Positions 36,316 through 44,546 of a stretch of DNA of 64,000 bases are shown in pieces. Both the position numbers and the translations under genes were made by a program. The first letter of the stretch is position 1. Each line of letters begins with the position of its first letter. The notes beneath the pieces are model-generated. The model worked only from the letters and a program-made list of their open reading frames with translations, made no database searches and was not told the origin of the DNA. Source of the stretch: Larkinella sp. C7. GTDB lineage: Bacteria; Bacteroidota; Bacteroidia; Cytophagales; Spirosomataceae. The stretch is from the NCBI RefSeq assembly GCF_006149005.1, contig NZ_VBSL01000006.1:310001-374000 (forward strand), given 5' to 3'.

Positions 36316-38359
36316 ATGGAAAACGGAATATATTTTTACGGCCCGGCTGGATGGCAATGGGTCGCTGAGGTCGATTACGCAATCAATTACCAGGTAAACG
36401 ACCTGACCTCGCCGGACTCGCTGGAGTTGAGTTATACCAATCAGTTCAATTTGCCCAACACACTGGCTATTCAAAAACTTCTGGAGAATGCCGAGCAGTT
36501 GGACGCCGGTGGCCAGCATCCCTATAAACTGGTTCCCGCCCGGATCATTGAAGAGGAGGAAATCGTTTTCGATGGCCGGGCGGAACTCAAATCGTTCCAG
36601 GGGGGGCTGGAAAGTGGTCATCTACGAAACGCACCGGGCATTGTTTGACAGTCTGAGTGAAAAGAGTATCCGGGATCTGGAGCTTTCCCGACTGGATCAC
36701 CCCTGGACGCTGGACGAAATCAATGCGCGCGCTGGCGCCACGGATGGGGTCTGCTACCCAATTTTAGATTATGGAACCGTCAGCGAGGGGATCGTGCCCC
36801 AAGATACCCTATTTCCCTCGGTCTTTGTCCGCGAACTTGCCGCACAAGCCGTTGCTGAGCAAGGCTACAAACTAGTAGGTGCCTGGCTGGACGATCCGTT
36901 ATTTAGGGCAATGGCGTTGCCGTTCTGTGAAGCTGAGCCGGTCAGCCGGGATCAAAACTGGGTGGATGCCCGCCGGGCTCGGGTAACGCTTGTCGATGCA
37001 CCAACCATTGAGTTTGTTAATACTGGGCGATTGAACCGCATTCAGCCGTTTTCGATTGACAACCGCGACCCGTTTTTTTATGACGGCAAGGTAAATAACT
37101 ACAATCCAGTCACCTATCAATACACTGCTGATACCGATATGAGACTCCGCGTAGTAGCCTATCAGGAATTTGTAGCGCGTGTTGAACTGGGCGCTCCCGA
37201 ATTAAAGTTAATTGTGGAGGTAAACGGCGCAAACGTTCACCAGGCGTACTGGAGTAAAACCCTTTACAATACTAGTATTCTTGCGGAAAAAAGAGACCGG
37301 CTCGAAGTCGATACTTCCGTCTTACTGAAAAAAGGGGATGTGGTAAAAATCAGGCTAACGGTGGGTAAGCGAACAACGTTTGCAGAATATAAACTTAAAA
37401 TATTCCAGACGAGTGAAACGGCTTTTGCCAGTTTTGAACCTGACCCGGTAGTTTATACCGGCGATAACTGGCTGGTTGCCCGAAACCTCCCCGATCTGAA
37501 ATGCTCTCTGCTTCTAAAGTCCATTGCGTTCCAGATGTCGGGGTGGTTTAATATTGACAATCAGCGCAAAACGGTAGAGTTAATCAAGTTGACCGATCTG
37601 ACCAACAACCGGGTAAATGCAGTTGACTGGTCGGCAAAGGTTGAGGAAAGTGAAGCGCCGGAAGTTCAGTTCCGGATCGAGCCGTATGCCCAGAAAAACT
37701 ATGTGAAATACAAGGAACAGGACGGCGTTGACAAAGGGTATGGAGATGGGGTTATTCGTTGTGAAAACACGGCACAGTCAACCGAAACGGCCCTTTTTGA
37801 GTTGCCCTTTTCGGCGACTTTGCCCTCAACCCGGCAGGTAGGTGATTTTGGTTTACCGTTACTGATTGAAACGCGCAAGATCACTGGCAGGGGAGATACC
37901 ATCCAGATCAATAAAAACTCCACCAGTCCACGAATTATTCTGGTGGAACCAACGAAAACGTTCGAGGTAGCTACGCAGATTCTCGATATCAACGGTAACA
38001 TCAAGCCAGCCGCAGTAACGCTGACCGGTTGCTGGTTTGCCCGGCGCGAAAATTCCATTGTAACCAATGAGAATAACTTCTCGCTGGCTTTTGACCCAGT
38101 GCCTGGACAAGTTAGTGAAGTGCCTTTGATCGGGCGGTACTTCGGCGGTTTAAAGCGGGTCCTTCGGCGCCCTAGGGTATTTGTCCCTTCCCTGTATTTG
38201 CGCCCGGTCGATATGGCCACTCTCAATCCAAATCTTCCAATCCGTCTCAAAAACGTTCGAATTGGAGACATCGAAATAGCGGATGGGTATTTTTATCTGA
38301 ATCGGGTGAACAATTATCAATCGGGCAGGACATGCACTATATCGTTGATTGCTCTCTAA
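36316..38359 (+). pseudogene. phage tail/baseplate-like protein, frameshifted
   Basis: One gene of about 680 codons split by a frameshift. The first frame (MENGIYFYGPAGWQWV...) runs to about 36600. A run of seven G residues at 36600-36606 shifts it. The sensible continuation (GGWKVVIYETHRALFDSL...) is in the frame that ends at 38359; removing one G restores a single protein. The C-terminal pattern (FVPSLYLRPVDMATLNPNLP, FYLNRVNNYQSGRT) resembles tail or baseplate proteins of Bacteroidetes prophages, a tentative call. Sequencing error or a slippery site are alternatives to decay. Confidence 0.55.
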
Positions 38360-38409
38360 ATTCTTTCCAACTAGGGTTTTGTATAAATTTATCTTTGGAG
38401 GGCTTTACA

Positions 38410-38760
38410 ATGCCAACAGCTTTCGAGCGGACGTTAGAACGGGTTCAAAACGGTGAATCGATTACGGTAGCGGTACGAATCGAATACCGAAGTTGGCGGA
38501 AGTATTACGACAAAGCGACTCCGGAAGAACGTCGACAAGTCAGTGCCGCGCGGCAAAAATTTCACTACAACAAACCGGGTCGGGCGCTGGCATTGAAACG
38601 GGCGGAAGAGACAGAAAATGTTCGGTTGATAATGCCGGTTTCCCGGAAAAAGCAGGTGCAGACCTATTGCCGAGAAAAAGGGATCAGTGTTAGCCGGTAT
38701 ATCAATAGCTTAATTATTTATGATCAGGTCCGGCATACCAACTCCAGAAAGGGGAGCTAG
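38410..38760 (+). CDS. small basic hypothetical protein
   Basis: A 116-residue, Arg/Lys-rich protein (EYRSWRKYYDKATPEERRQ, then RKKQVQTYCREKGISVSRYI). The C-terminal part could be a ribbon-helix-helix-like or MobC-like DNA-binding fold, but I do not recognise the family. The upstream frame to 38332 overlaps the preceding gene and has no coding character, so I start at 38410. It is the last gene of the phage-like block before the A+T-rich cargo. Confidence 0.5.
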   Translation: MPTAFERTLERVQNGESITVAVRIEYRSWRKYYDKATPEERRQVSAARQKFHYNKPGRALALKRAEETENVRLIMPVSRKKQVQTYCREKGISVSRYINSLIIYDQVRHTNSRKGS

Positions 38761-39013
38761 ATTGAACGGACTGTGTACAACATCAAGCCTGAAGACTGAT
38801 CGGCGTGAATAAGTGGTGGCCAGTGGCCTTCTGGTCGTCCCGTGGATGTCACTGGCGATGTTTGTTGCTGGTGCCAGGTATGCCCAGCGCACTAAGAAAA
38901 TTTAGAGATTTTTTCCCGATCATTTATCTGTCGTTTGCTTATATGAGGATACTTGATCGGGAAATTGACCTAAAAGTACAAAACCAATAAAAAGTAAATT
39001 ATAGACTTTTCTC

Positions 39014-39021
39014 TATTTTTG
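39014..39021 (+). promoter_or_regulatory. Bacteroidetes -7 promoter element
   Basis: TATTTTTG fits TAnnTTTG and lies 37 bp before the PD-(D/E)XK gene, whose upstream region (38761-39058) otherwise holds no gene. Confidence 0.45.
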
Positions 39022-39058
39022 AACATATATTAATTTTAAGAAACTCTTAATCAGCCTC

Positions 39059-40873
39059 ATGATCTCATCAGAACCATTCCACGAATACAATACTCGTGTA
39101 ATACAGCTTCTCCGCACCCAGGTCTCCAGCTCATATAATCGAAATAATCATCCAATATGTCAAAAATATTGGGAGCGAATCAAAGATGGAGAATATTATT
39201 CTGAGGAAGCTTCAAAATTAATTGAAGAGTATTATCAACTAGTGGAAGTGGAATTGAAGAAAATTATTTCTAATCAATCTATTGCTTACTGGCTTCACCT
39301 TAGTAGAAGTGTTCAAGTAAATACTATGGGGGCCGACGAATCGGAACACAAGAACCTTGAGTGCAAAAATATACTAGATACCGCATTTCAAAAGTACGGG
39401 AAGTTAACTTTGTGCAATAAGGTATCTTTAGTTAAAAATGTTCATTTACAGAATATTTTAGGTGGAATTTTAACAATTAAAGAGTTCGAGTATGAGCGAT
39501 ATTTGATCGCGCAGTTCAAGTACTCATTAGCATTTATCACTTTAACTGCGAATGATATCGTAGAATATTATGATTTATGTAAGCTTGTATATGAAATATG
39601 GCGTTGTACTTCTTCGACTGGTTCAATTAATAGAGGCTATTCTTTATTGGTCAACCATGACCCTCATCGTATGTTTTGGATCAATAGAGGAGAAATGGAG
39701 GAACTGAGTATTAATTACAATGAAAGACTGGCTAATGTGGTTCAAAATAGTTCAATGACCGGAACTGTGTTTGTGGGTGATGATTATATTGAAAAGTCTA
39801 ATGCTCACTTCTTAAATATTAACTATAAGCGACATTCAATGCGCAGTTTACTTTTTGGTGATGCCTTTGGGCCGGAATTTGCATCGTATATACCAAATTA
39901 TATGCCAACGGTATTTCCATTAAAATCCTATAGAGAAGCGCATCAATTGTTTAGAAATGGTTTTATAGAAAAATTCGGCTTTTCACCTGACTCAATCTAT
40001 GTAATAATTGCAGCACTAATATTAATAACCAGAGAGGATAGAATCCAGAAACGCATAAAGGATCTAATTAATATATTTAACAATTGCTATTCAGGGCCTA
40101 TTGCAAAATCAGTTCTATTAGACTATATCAAGAGTAGGACTGAAACCATTTCAGAAATGTATGAAATGTCACATGAAGAAGTCACTAGTATAAATTTAGA
40201 GAAAGGATTTGATTACTTGAAGCTAATAAAGAATAGGGAAATTTTAAGCCTAAAATTTGGTGGTTTTAATTCGGTTTTTCTCCCAATTGGTAACGACAGC
40301 TATATCATTGATTATCTATGGATTTTTGATAGACTTAAGAACATGTATTTTGATGTCAAAATAAATCAAACAAAAAAGGGTGATATGCTGGAGAAGATAT
40401 TAGGCAAATCCACAGTAATTCCTACTAATGGCAACTTATGTACATATAAAAAGCAAAAAAATAAAGAGAAAGATAACGAGAAAGAAATTGACTATGCTGT
40501 TGCCATAAAAGATGTACTAATAATAGTTGAATGCAAAGCCGTTTCTTATTCTATAGCTTGTCATAGAGGAGATAAAAAGGCTATTGAATATAGGAAAAAT
40601 AACGTTGTAGAAAAATCTATTTCCGACGTTGACAAGAAAGCAATCTGGCTTGCAAATCATCCAATTGGAACAAATTACGACATCACTCCTTTTAGTTATA
40701 TATTACCAATTGGCGTATCACCATTTCGTGAATACATTCATACACTAGATAAAAAATACTGGATTACAGACAAAGTCCCAAGGGTACTATCCACTTCGGA
40801 ATTACTGTTATTGCTAAGAAATTTTGAGATCAACACTGAAACCTGTCAAAATTTAGTTCCCATAATTAAATAG
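39059..40873 (+). CDS. putative defence protein with C-terminal PD-(D/E)XK nuclease domain
   Basis: A 604-residue, A+T-rich gene with no family I can name. The first ~430 residues are mainly helical. The C-terminal part shows the restriction-endonuclease core: E449 in KGDMLEKILG, D478 in EIDYAVAIKD, and E491-x-K493 in LIIVECKA, the D-x(n)-E-x-K pattern on a beta hairpin. It has its own promoter motif and terminator, so it is a stand-alone unit. A single-gene abortive-infection or restriction role is inferred from motif and setting. Confidence 0.6.
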   Translation: MISSEPFHEYNTRVIQLLRTQVSSSYNRNNHPICQKYWERIKDGEYYSEEASKLIEEYYQLVEVELKKIISNQSIAYWLHLSRSVQVNTMGADESEHKNLECKNILDTAFQKYGKLTLCNKVSLVKNVHLQNILGGILTIKEFEYERYLIAQFKYSLAFITLTANDIVEYYDLCKLVYEIWRCTSSTGSINRGYSLLVNHDPHRMFWINRGEMEELSINYNERLANVVQNSSMTGTVFVGDDYIEKSNAHFLNINYKRHSMRSLLFGDAFGPEFASYIPNYMPTVFPLKSYREAHQLFRNGFIEKFGFSPDSIYVIIAALILITREDRIQKRIKDLINIFNNCYSGPIAKSVLLDYIKSRTETISEMYEMSHEEVTSINLEKGFDYLKLIKNREILSLKFGGFNSVFLPIGNDSYIIDYLWIFDRLKNMYFDVKINQTKKGDMLEKILGKSTVIPTNGNLCTYKKQKNKEKDNEKEIDYAVAIKDVLIIVECKAVSYSIACHRGDKKAIEYRKNNVVEKSISDVDKKAIWLANHPIGTNYDITPFSYILPIGVSPFREYIHTLDKKYWITDKVPRVLSTSELLLLLRNFEINTETCQNLVPIIK

Positions 40874-40913
40874 CATTTATCTCATTATCATTAGAGTACA
40901 CCACATACAGTAC

Positions 40914-40953
40914 AAAAAGAAAGACCCGGCCAGTAAAACCAGCCGGGTCTTTT
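40914..40953. terminator. bidirectional intrinsic terminator
   Basis: AAAGACCCGGC pairs perfectly with GCCGGGTCTTT around CAGTAAAACCA. A T run follows on one strand and an A run precedes it, so it can serve both the nuclease gene and the convergent small operon. Confidence 0.9.
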
Positions 40954-41015
40954 ACAAACAAACATAATTGACGCTATCCAGCGTCGCTGGGCAAATATAG
41001 CGGATCGGCCCCAGA

Positions 41016-41141
41016 TTACTTCCGGGCCTGCTCTTTAATCATATCCTTGATCTCCTCGAATCCCCGTTGCATGTCCTTTTTCATGTCCGCGGACTGTTGG
41101 GTAATCTGCTAGAATTGCAGATTGAAAAGTTTCTCATTCAT
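41016..41141 (-). pseudogene. small charged ORF with in-frame amber codon
   Basis: Reading from ATG at 41141: MNEKLFNLQF, then TAG (41109-41111), then QITQQSADMKKDMQRG and FEEIKDMIKEQARK, ending TAA at 41016. The part after the amber is a good amphipathic helix, so the gene was probably one 41-codon protein. It is the third gene of a minus-strand group (41656, 41432, 41141) facing the terminator at 40914. Confidence 0.45.
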
Positions 41142-41165
41142 GGCCTTTTTAACAAAAAGGAGTGT

Positions 41166-41432
41166 CTACCGATACGCCCGATCTTTAACCAGTCGGATAT
41201 TATTAAACTTCGGAATCTCGACAACGGAATCTGCGGGGATCGTGCCGCGTCGAATCCAGTTGGTAATGACATGAGAATCCATGCCGTACTTTTTGCTGTA
41301 CTCCGCAATGGTCAACCATTCATCCAGAATCAGTTCATGGCCGTTCACTTTCAGAAAGTCGAGTGTCTGCCGTGTCCCTGCCTGGATTTCGGCTAGTTCC
41401 GCATCGAAATCAATCTTGGTCTTAGTTTCCAT
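41166..41432 (-). CDS. helix-turn-helix DNA-binding protein
   Basis: An 88-residue protein. Residues ~37-75 (DEWLTIAEYSKKYGMDSHVI, then TNWIRRGTIPADSV) fit a MerR/excisionase-type winged helix-turn-helix that inserts one helix into DNA. It lies in a small minus-strand group of element regulators, divergent from the Xre-type gene at 41844. A role in excision or cargo control is plausible but unproven. Confidence 0.6.
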   Translation of the reverse strand: METKTKIDFDAELAEIQAGTRQTLDFLKVNGHELILDEWLTIAEYSKKYGMDSHVITNWIRRGTIPADSVVEIPKFNNIRLVKDRAYR

Positions 41433-41467
41433 AGCTGTTTATAGTTGTGGGGCTTTCACCCCCGGTG

Positions 41468-41656
41468 TTACTCATCATCCGCTTTTTGCTCCCTGAGCCA
41501 TGCGATAATAGTTTTTTGTTTGGCGTACTCCTTAATCCATTTCATCTCTTCGCCCCGTTCCTCCAATTCAAAATAACGTTCATCCAGCATAGCTTTGGCG
41601 CGTCGGTAATAACTCTCATGCAGGGTTATCATCTTTTCTAAATCTTTGCGCTTCAT
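41468..41656 (-). CDS. small coiled-coil protein
   Basis: A 62-residue charged, helical protein (KDLEKMITLHESYYRRAKAM, then EERGEEMKWIKEYAKQKTI). I start at 41656 (MKRKDLEK), because the upstream frame to 41722 codes for an unrelated hydrophobic stretch. It leads the minus-strand group, 35 bp before the helix-turn-helix gene. No family recognised. Confidence 0.5.
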   Translation of the reverse strand: MKRKDLEKMITLHESYYRRAKAMLDERYFELEERGEEMKWIKEYAKQKTIIAWLREQKADDE

Positions 41657-41843
41657 AGCTGTGTGATTGATTAACAGTATAAAGATAGGGATTGTTCCGT
41701 AACGGAACAAAAGGTAAGGCAAGTATTTTACGGAATATTTTCGATGAGGGAGCTATCGCCCGCGAGGTATTATAAGCCGTTTATTAAGTTTGGCGAGGTA
41801 GTTACATTTACCGCTTCTATATTTGCCTCAAATCGATAAGCCA

Positions 41844-42053
41844 ATGTCAGATATAGCACAAGAAGTAGGTCAGGCCATAAAGCAAGCGCGGGTAGAAGCA
41901 GGATTGACTCAAAAGGAGTTAGGCGAAAGAATGGGTGTCGGAACGCCAACAATAAGTAAGTATGAGAATAACGGACAGAACCTGACTGTTCAGACTTTAA
42001 AAAAAATAGCCGAAGCACTTAAGATCAAACTTAATATCAGTTTCCATAAATAG
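41844..42053 (+). CDS. Xre-family transcriptional regulator
   Basis: A 69-residue Cro/C1-type helix-turn-helix protein. It opens with IAQEVGQAIKQARVEAGLTQ, then KELGERMGVGTPTISKYENN (the recognition helix), then LTVQTLKKIAEALKIKL. The ATG at 41844 is preferred over the in-frame TTG at 41823. It is divergent from the minus-strand small operon, the usual place for a repressor of an element switch. Confidence 0.85.
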   Translation: MSDIAQEVGQAIKQARVEAGLTQKELGERMGVGTPTISKYENNGQNLTVQTLKKIAEALKIKLNISFHK

Positions 42054-42263
42054 AAATTTATTTACCCAAAAATTTGCTATATATGGAAACATTCCGTACC
42101 TTTATATCACTGGAACGGCAGAAATCAGAAAAGGCGATAGAGTACCGATGAGGTTGCCCGCTGGACTGTATGAAGGAAGCCAAAATCCAATAAAAAACCC
42201 CAACGCTTTAGTTTCTGAGGCCTTTGCGAAGGGGTAAGTGTCACAACTAATCTGATATTAACT

Positions 42264-42515
42264 ATGAACACGGAACGAAAGTACGTATCCGCTGGGAGTA
42301 TTGCAACTACTGATTTGCAAACCCCACCCTCCATCTCTTTTTTACGCCTTCGGGTGGTCGATGGCAAGAGCCAGTTTACCCAGACCACCCCGCTACAGCA
42401 ACGCGCTGCGGTTCACCACGCCCTGAGCCAGCTTTCTATTTCAGAAATGGACACAATGGCTGACTTCGTTTTCGGTTCACCTGAAACCCAGAAAGGAGGG
42501 TCGAACAATGAATAA
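42264..42515 (+). CDS. hypothetical protein preceding the RadC-like gene
   Basis: An 83-residue protein without a recognised family. The C-terminal half is helical (TPLQQRAAVHHALSQLSISE). It overlaps the RadC-like gene by 8 bp and so is very likely co-translated with it. Confidence 0.5.
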   Translation: MNTERKYVSAGSIATTDLQTPPSISFLRLRVVDGKSQFTQTTPLQQRAAVHHALSQLSISEMDTMADFVFGSPETQKGGSNNE

Positions 42516-43113
42516 CGAAACCTTCGCCAGCACCCAGACGGTAAGTCAGTTCTTCGGCACTCATCCGTCCATCGACGCTCTCAATCTGCTACCTCAGTTT
42601 AAGGTCGAATACGTTTACCCGCCCAACTATACGGCTTTAACGATCAAATGTCCAGCCGATGCGGTAACGCTGTTTCGCGCCCTGCGCTCGAAAAATAATC
42701 AAGCCGGGTACATGGGAGTGAACAATATCTACGCCCTACTAATGCGTCAGGACCGGGTTTTAAGTTTTCAATTAGTCGATATGACCACAAAGGACATTTG
42801 CGGCCTGTCGGTTTCTAAAGTAGCCCGTTTTGCCTACCTCTCCGACGCTACGCATTTGATTCTGTTCTCGACTCACAATAAACAGGAGGCTCAGAAAATC
42901 CCGGTTTCGGTTTATCCGGTAGCCAACAGTCTGAAAGAGAATTTCGAGCTGTACGATCTGGATTTGGTTGACTACATCCGGTTAAGTGAGGATTCAGACT
43001 CTTCGACCTACGCTGACGGTTGGGAAGAGTTCACCCGGCTACCGACCACTTTTGAGGAGACTTACGACCTGCACCGGGATTATCAGATCAATAAAACCTC
43101 CTTCGTAAAATAA
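42508..43113 (+). CDS. degenerate RadC-like (JAB/MPN fold) protein
   Basis: A 201-residue protein. The central and C-terminal parts follow the order of RadC-type JAB domains: MRQDRVLSFQLVDMTTKDI, FAYLSDATHLILFSTHN, then LKENFELYDLDLVDYIRL and a YADGW ending that mirrors the LLDHIII..YYSFAD end of RadC. The metal-binding HxH-PSG motif is replaced by STHNKQEAQ, so it should not be an active metalloprotein. RadC-like genes are common in Bacteroidetes mobile elements with unknown function. The homology call is by eye. Confidence 0.5.
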   Translation: MNNETFASTQTVSQFFGTHPSIDALNLLPQFKVEYVYPPNYTALTIKCPADAVTLFRALRSKNNQAGYMGVNNIYALLMRQDRVLSFQLVDMTTKDICGLSVSKVARFAYLSDATHLILFSTHNKQEAQKIPVSVYPVANSLKENFELYDLDLVDYIRLSEDSDSSTYADGWEEFTRLPTTFEETYDLHRDYQINKTSFVK

Positions 43114-43170
43114 ACAAACAAACATAGTGACGCTGTGAATGGCCCGGCTAACCACCGGGCTACCCTTCCC

Positions 43171-43584
43171 ATGAATACAACGAGATCGAATAATTACGAC
43201 TGGCTAACCGCGCCAATCATCCTGTTACGCAGACACGAGAAGCCGGTAGTCGAGTCGAATAAATTCATTGTCCTGCCGGGCGAACGTAAAACATTCGTCT
43301 TTGTAGCTACGATAACCCGCATTGAAGCCGATGGCGGCTACTCCCGAATCTATACCACCGATGGTAAAACCTATCTGGTCGCCAGAACCTTGCTAGAGTT
43401 TACGAGCCGACTGGATGAATTTTTAAGGGTTCATAAATCCCATCTGGTGAATCCGGATTATATCATCAGCAAACGGGTCATGCGCTGTGTTGGCAAACCT
43501 CACAGCCGGTACGTTCGCCTGCTGAACGGTGACACGGTACCCGTGTCTCGCAGAGTGAGTTTTAAAATCTGTGCCGCTGGCTAA
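43171..43584 (+). CDS. LytTR-type DNA-binding protein
   Basis: A 137-residue protein with a LytTR domain in its second half: ITRIEADGGYSRIYTTDGKT, a linking helix, and then FLRVHKSHLVNPDYI followed by YVRLLNGDTVPVSRR, the beta-strand DNA-binding signature. No receiver domain is present, so it is a free-standing regulator. I start at the ATG at 43171; the frame opens at 43135 with GTG. It follows the RadC-like gene by 57 bp. Confidence 0.8.
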   Translation: MNTTRSNNYDWLTAPIILLRRHEKPVVESNKFIVLPGERKTFVFVATITRIEADGGYSRIYTTDGKTYLVARTLLEFTSRLDEFLRVHKSHLVNPDYIISKRVMRCVGKPHSRYVRLLNGDTVPVSRRVSFKICAAG

Positions 43585-43615
43585 TTATTGTAAAATATAC
43601 AGTTGCCTGGTTGTC

Positions 43616-43900
43616 TTATACCCTTGCTGGGGGGAAGTGAGAAAGGAAGTAATCTAATTCATCCGGAAAAATTCGGTGACCGCGCTCAGCGATGCCATAG
43701 GCTGGTTTCAAGTAGATTGTCTTTTTGCCAACAGGTCGGCCGTTGCGAATCCAACGGTAAATGGTTTCTTCAGAGAAGCCGGTAAGAAAAGCTACATCCT
43801 CGACGTCAAAGAGCAGTTTTGCGCGAGTCGCAGTTAGTTTTGTGTTTTTGTCAATCTGGTCTAATTTGGTCCGGATCTCTTCTAGTATTTTAGTTTCCAT
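43616..43900 (-). CDS. helix-turn-helix protein, paralogue A
   Basis: A 94-residue protein with a predicted helical start and a MerR/excisionase-like domain (FDVEDVAFLTGFSEETIYRW, then GHRIFPDELDYFLSHFPPAR). It is a close paralogue of the protein encoded divergently at 43981 (most residues from VEDVAFLTGFS to the end match). The two genes are head to head with an 80-bp spacer, which is probably a shared control region. Confidence 0.65.
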   Translation of the reverse strand: METKILEEIRTKLDQIDKNTKLTATRAKLLFDVEDVAFLTGFSEETIYRWIRNGRPVGKKTIYLKPAYGIAERGHRIFPDELDYFLSHFPPARV

Positions 43901-43980
43901 TATTTGTTTCCTTCAAATAGTTACCAATTTGATATTATAAAGCATATCTGGACGAAAATATCATCTAACGATTCGAGAAA

Positions 43981-44271
43981 ATGAATCCCGATTTTGAAAC
44001 AGAAATTCGATCGGTGTTAGCCGAAATCTTGGCGGCAACCAAACTTTCTGCAATCCGGTCGAAAGTGCTCTACAGCGTTGAAGATGTTGCATTTTTAACG
44101 GGGTTTTCCGCATTAACCGTTTACGGCTGGATTCATAATGGTCGGCCATTCAACGGCGGAAAGAAAAGAATTTTCCTAAAACCGGCTGATGGCCTGGCAG
44201 AAAGAGGCTTCCGGATCTTCCCTGATGAGTTGGACCATTTTCTTTCACACTTTCCGCCCGCGCGAACCTGA
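43981..44271 (+). CDS. helix-turn-helix protein, paralogue B
   Basis: A 96-residue paralogue of the divergent gene at 43900 (YSVEDVAFLTGFSALTVYGW and GFRIFPDELDHFLSHFPPAR). The helix-turn-helix is intact, with an added Gly-Gly in the wing. It precedes the TIR-like/transglutaminase operon by 275 bp, so it could regulate that operon or the element itself. The gap 44272-44546 shows no gene. Confidence 0.65.
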   Translation: MNPDFETEIRSVLAEILAATKLSAIRSKVLYSVEDVAFLTGFSALTVYGWIHNGRPFNGGKKRIFLKPADGLAERGFRIFPDELDHFLSHFPPART

Positions 44272-44546
44272 TAATAATATTGCTTGCAACTGATTTGTGC
44301 CATATTTCTGGCAGGCTCATAAGTCGCAATTATATCAGTCTGATTCAAAAACGTTTTAAATCCAATACGTATCTACTAGTGACGATAGGTAAATAGGGAC
44401 CTATTTCACAGCATGTGTGCAAGTTGCAGAGATGGCATGAACTGATGTTAACAATAACTCTTCAGTATATTATACTCATTAAAAAGGACTTATTGCACTT
44501 TAATGAATATTACTTATAATTGTTTGTTATCCAATACCTAACAATT

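Noticed and set aside
36488-36600. Separate gene start in the second frame of the tail-like gene
   Set aside because: The N-terminal residues in that frame are a shadow of the real upstream frame; the gene is one frameshifted unit.
38805-38990. Sixty-one-codon frame after the basic hypothetical gene
   Set aside because: Composition is odd (Trp/Cys-rich start), no ribosome-binding site and no likeness to any family; probably chance.
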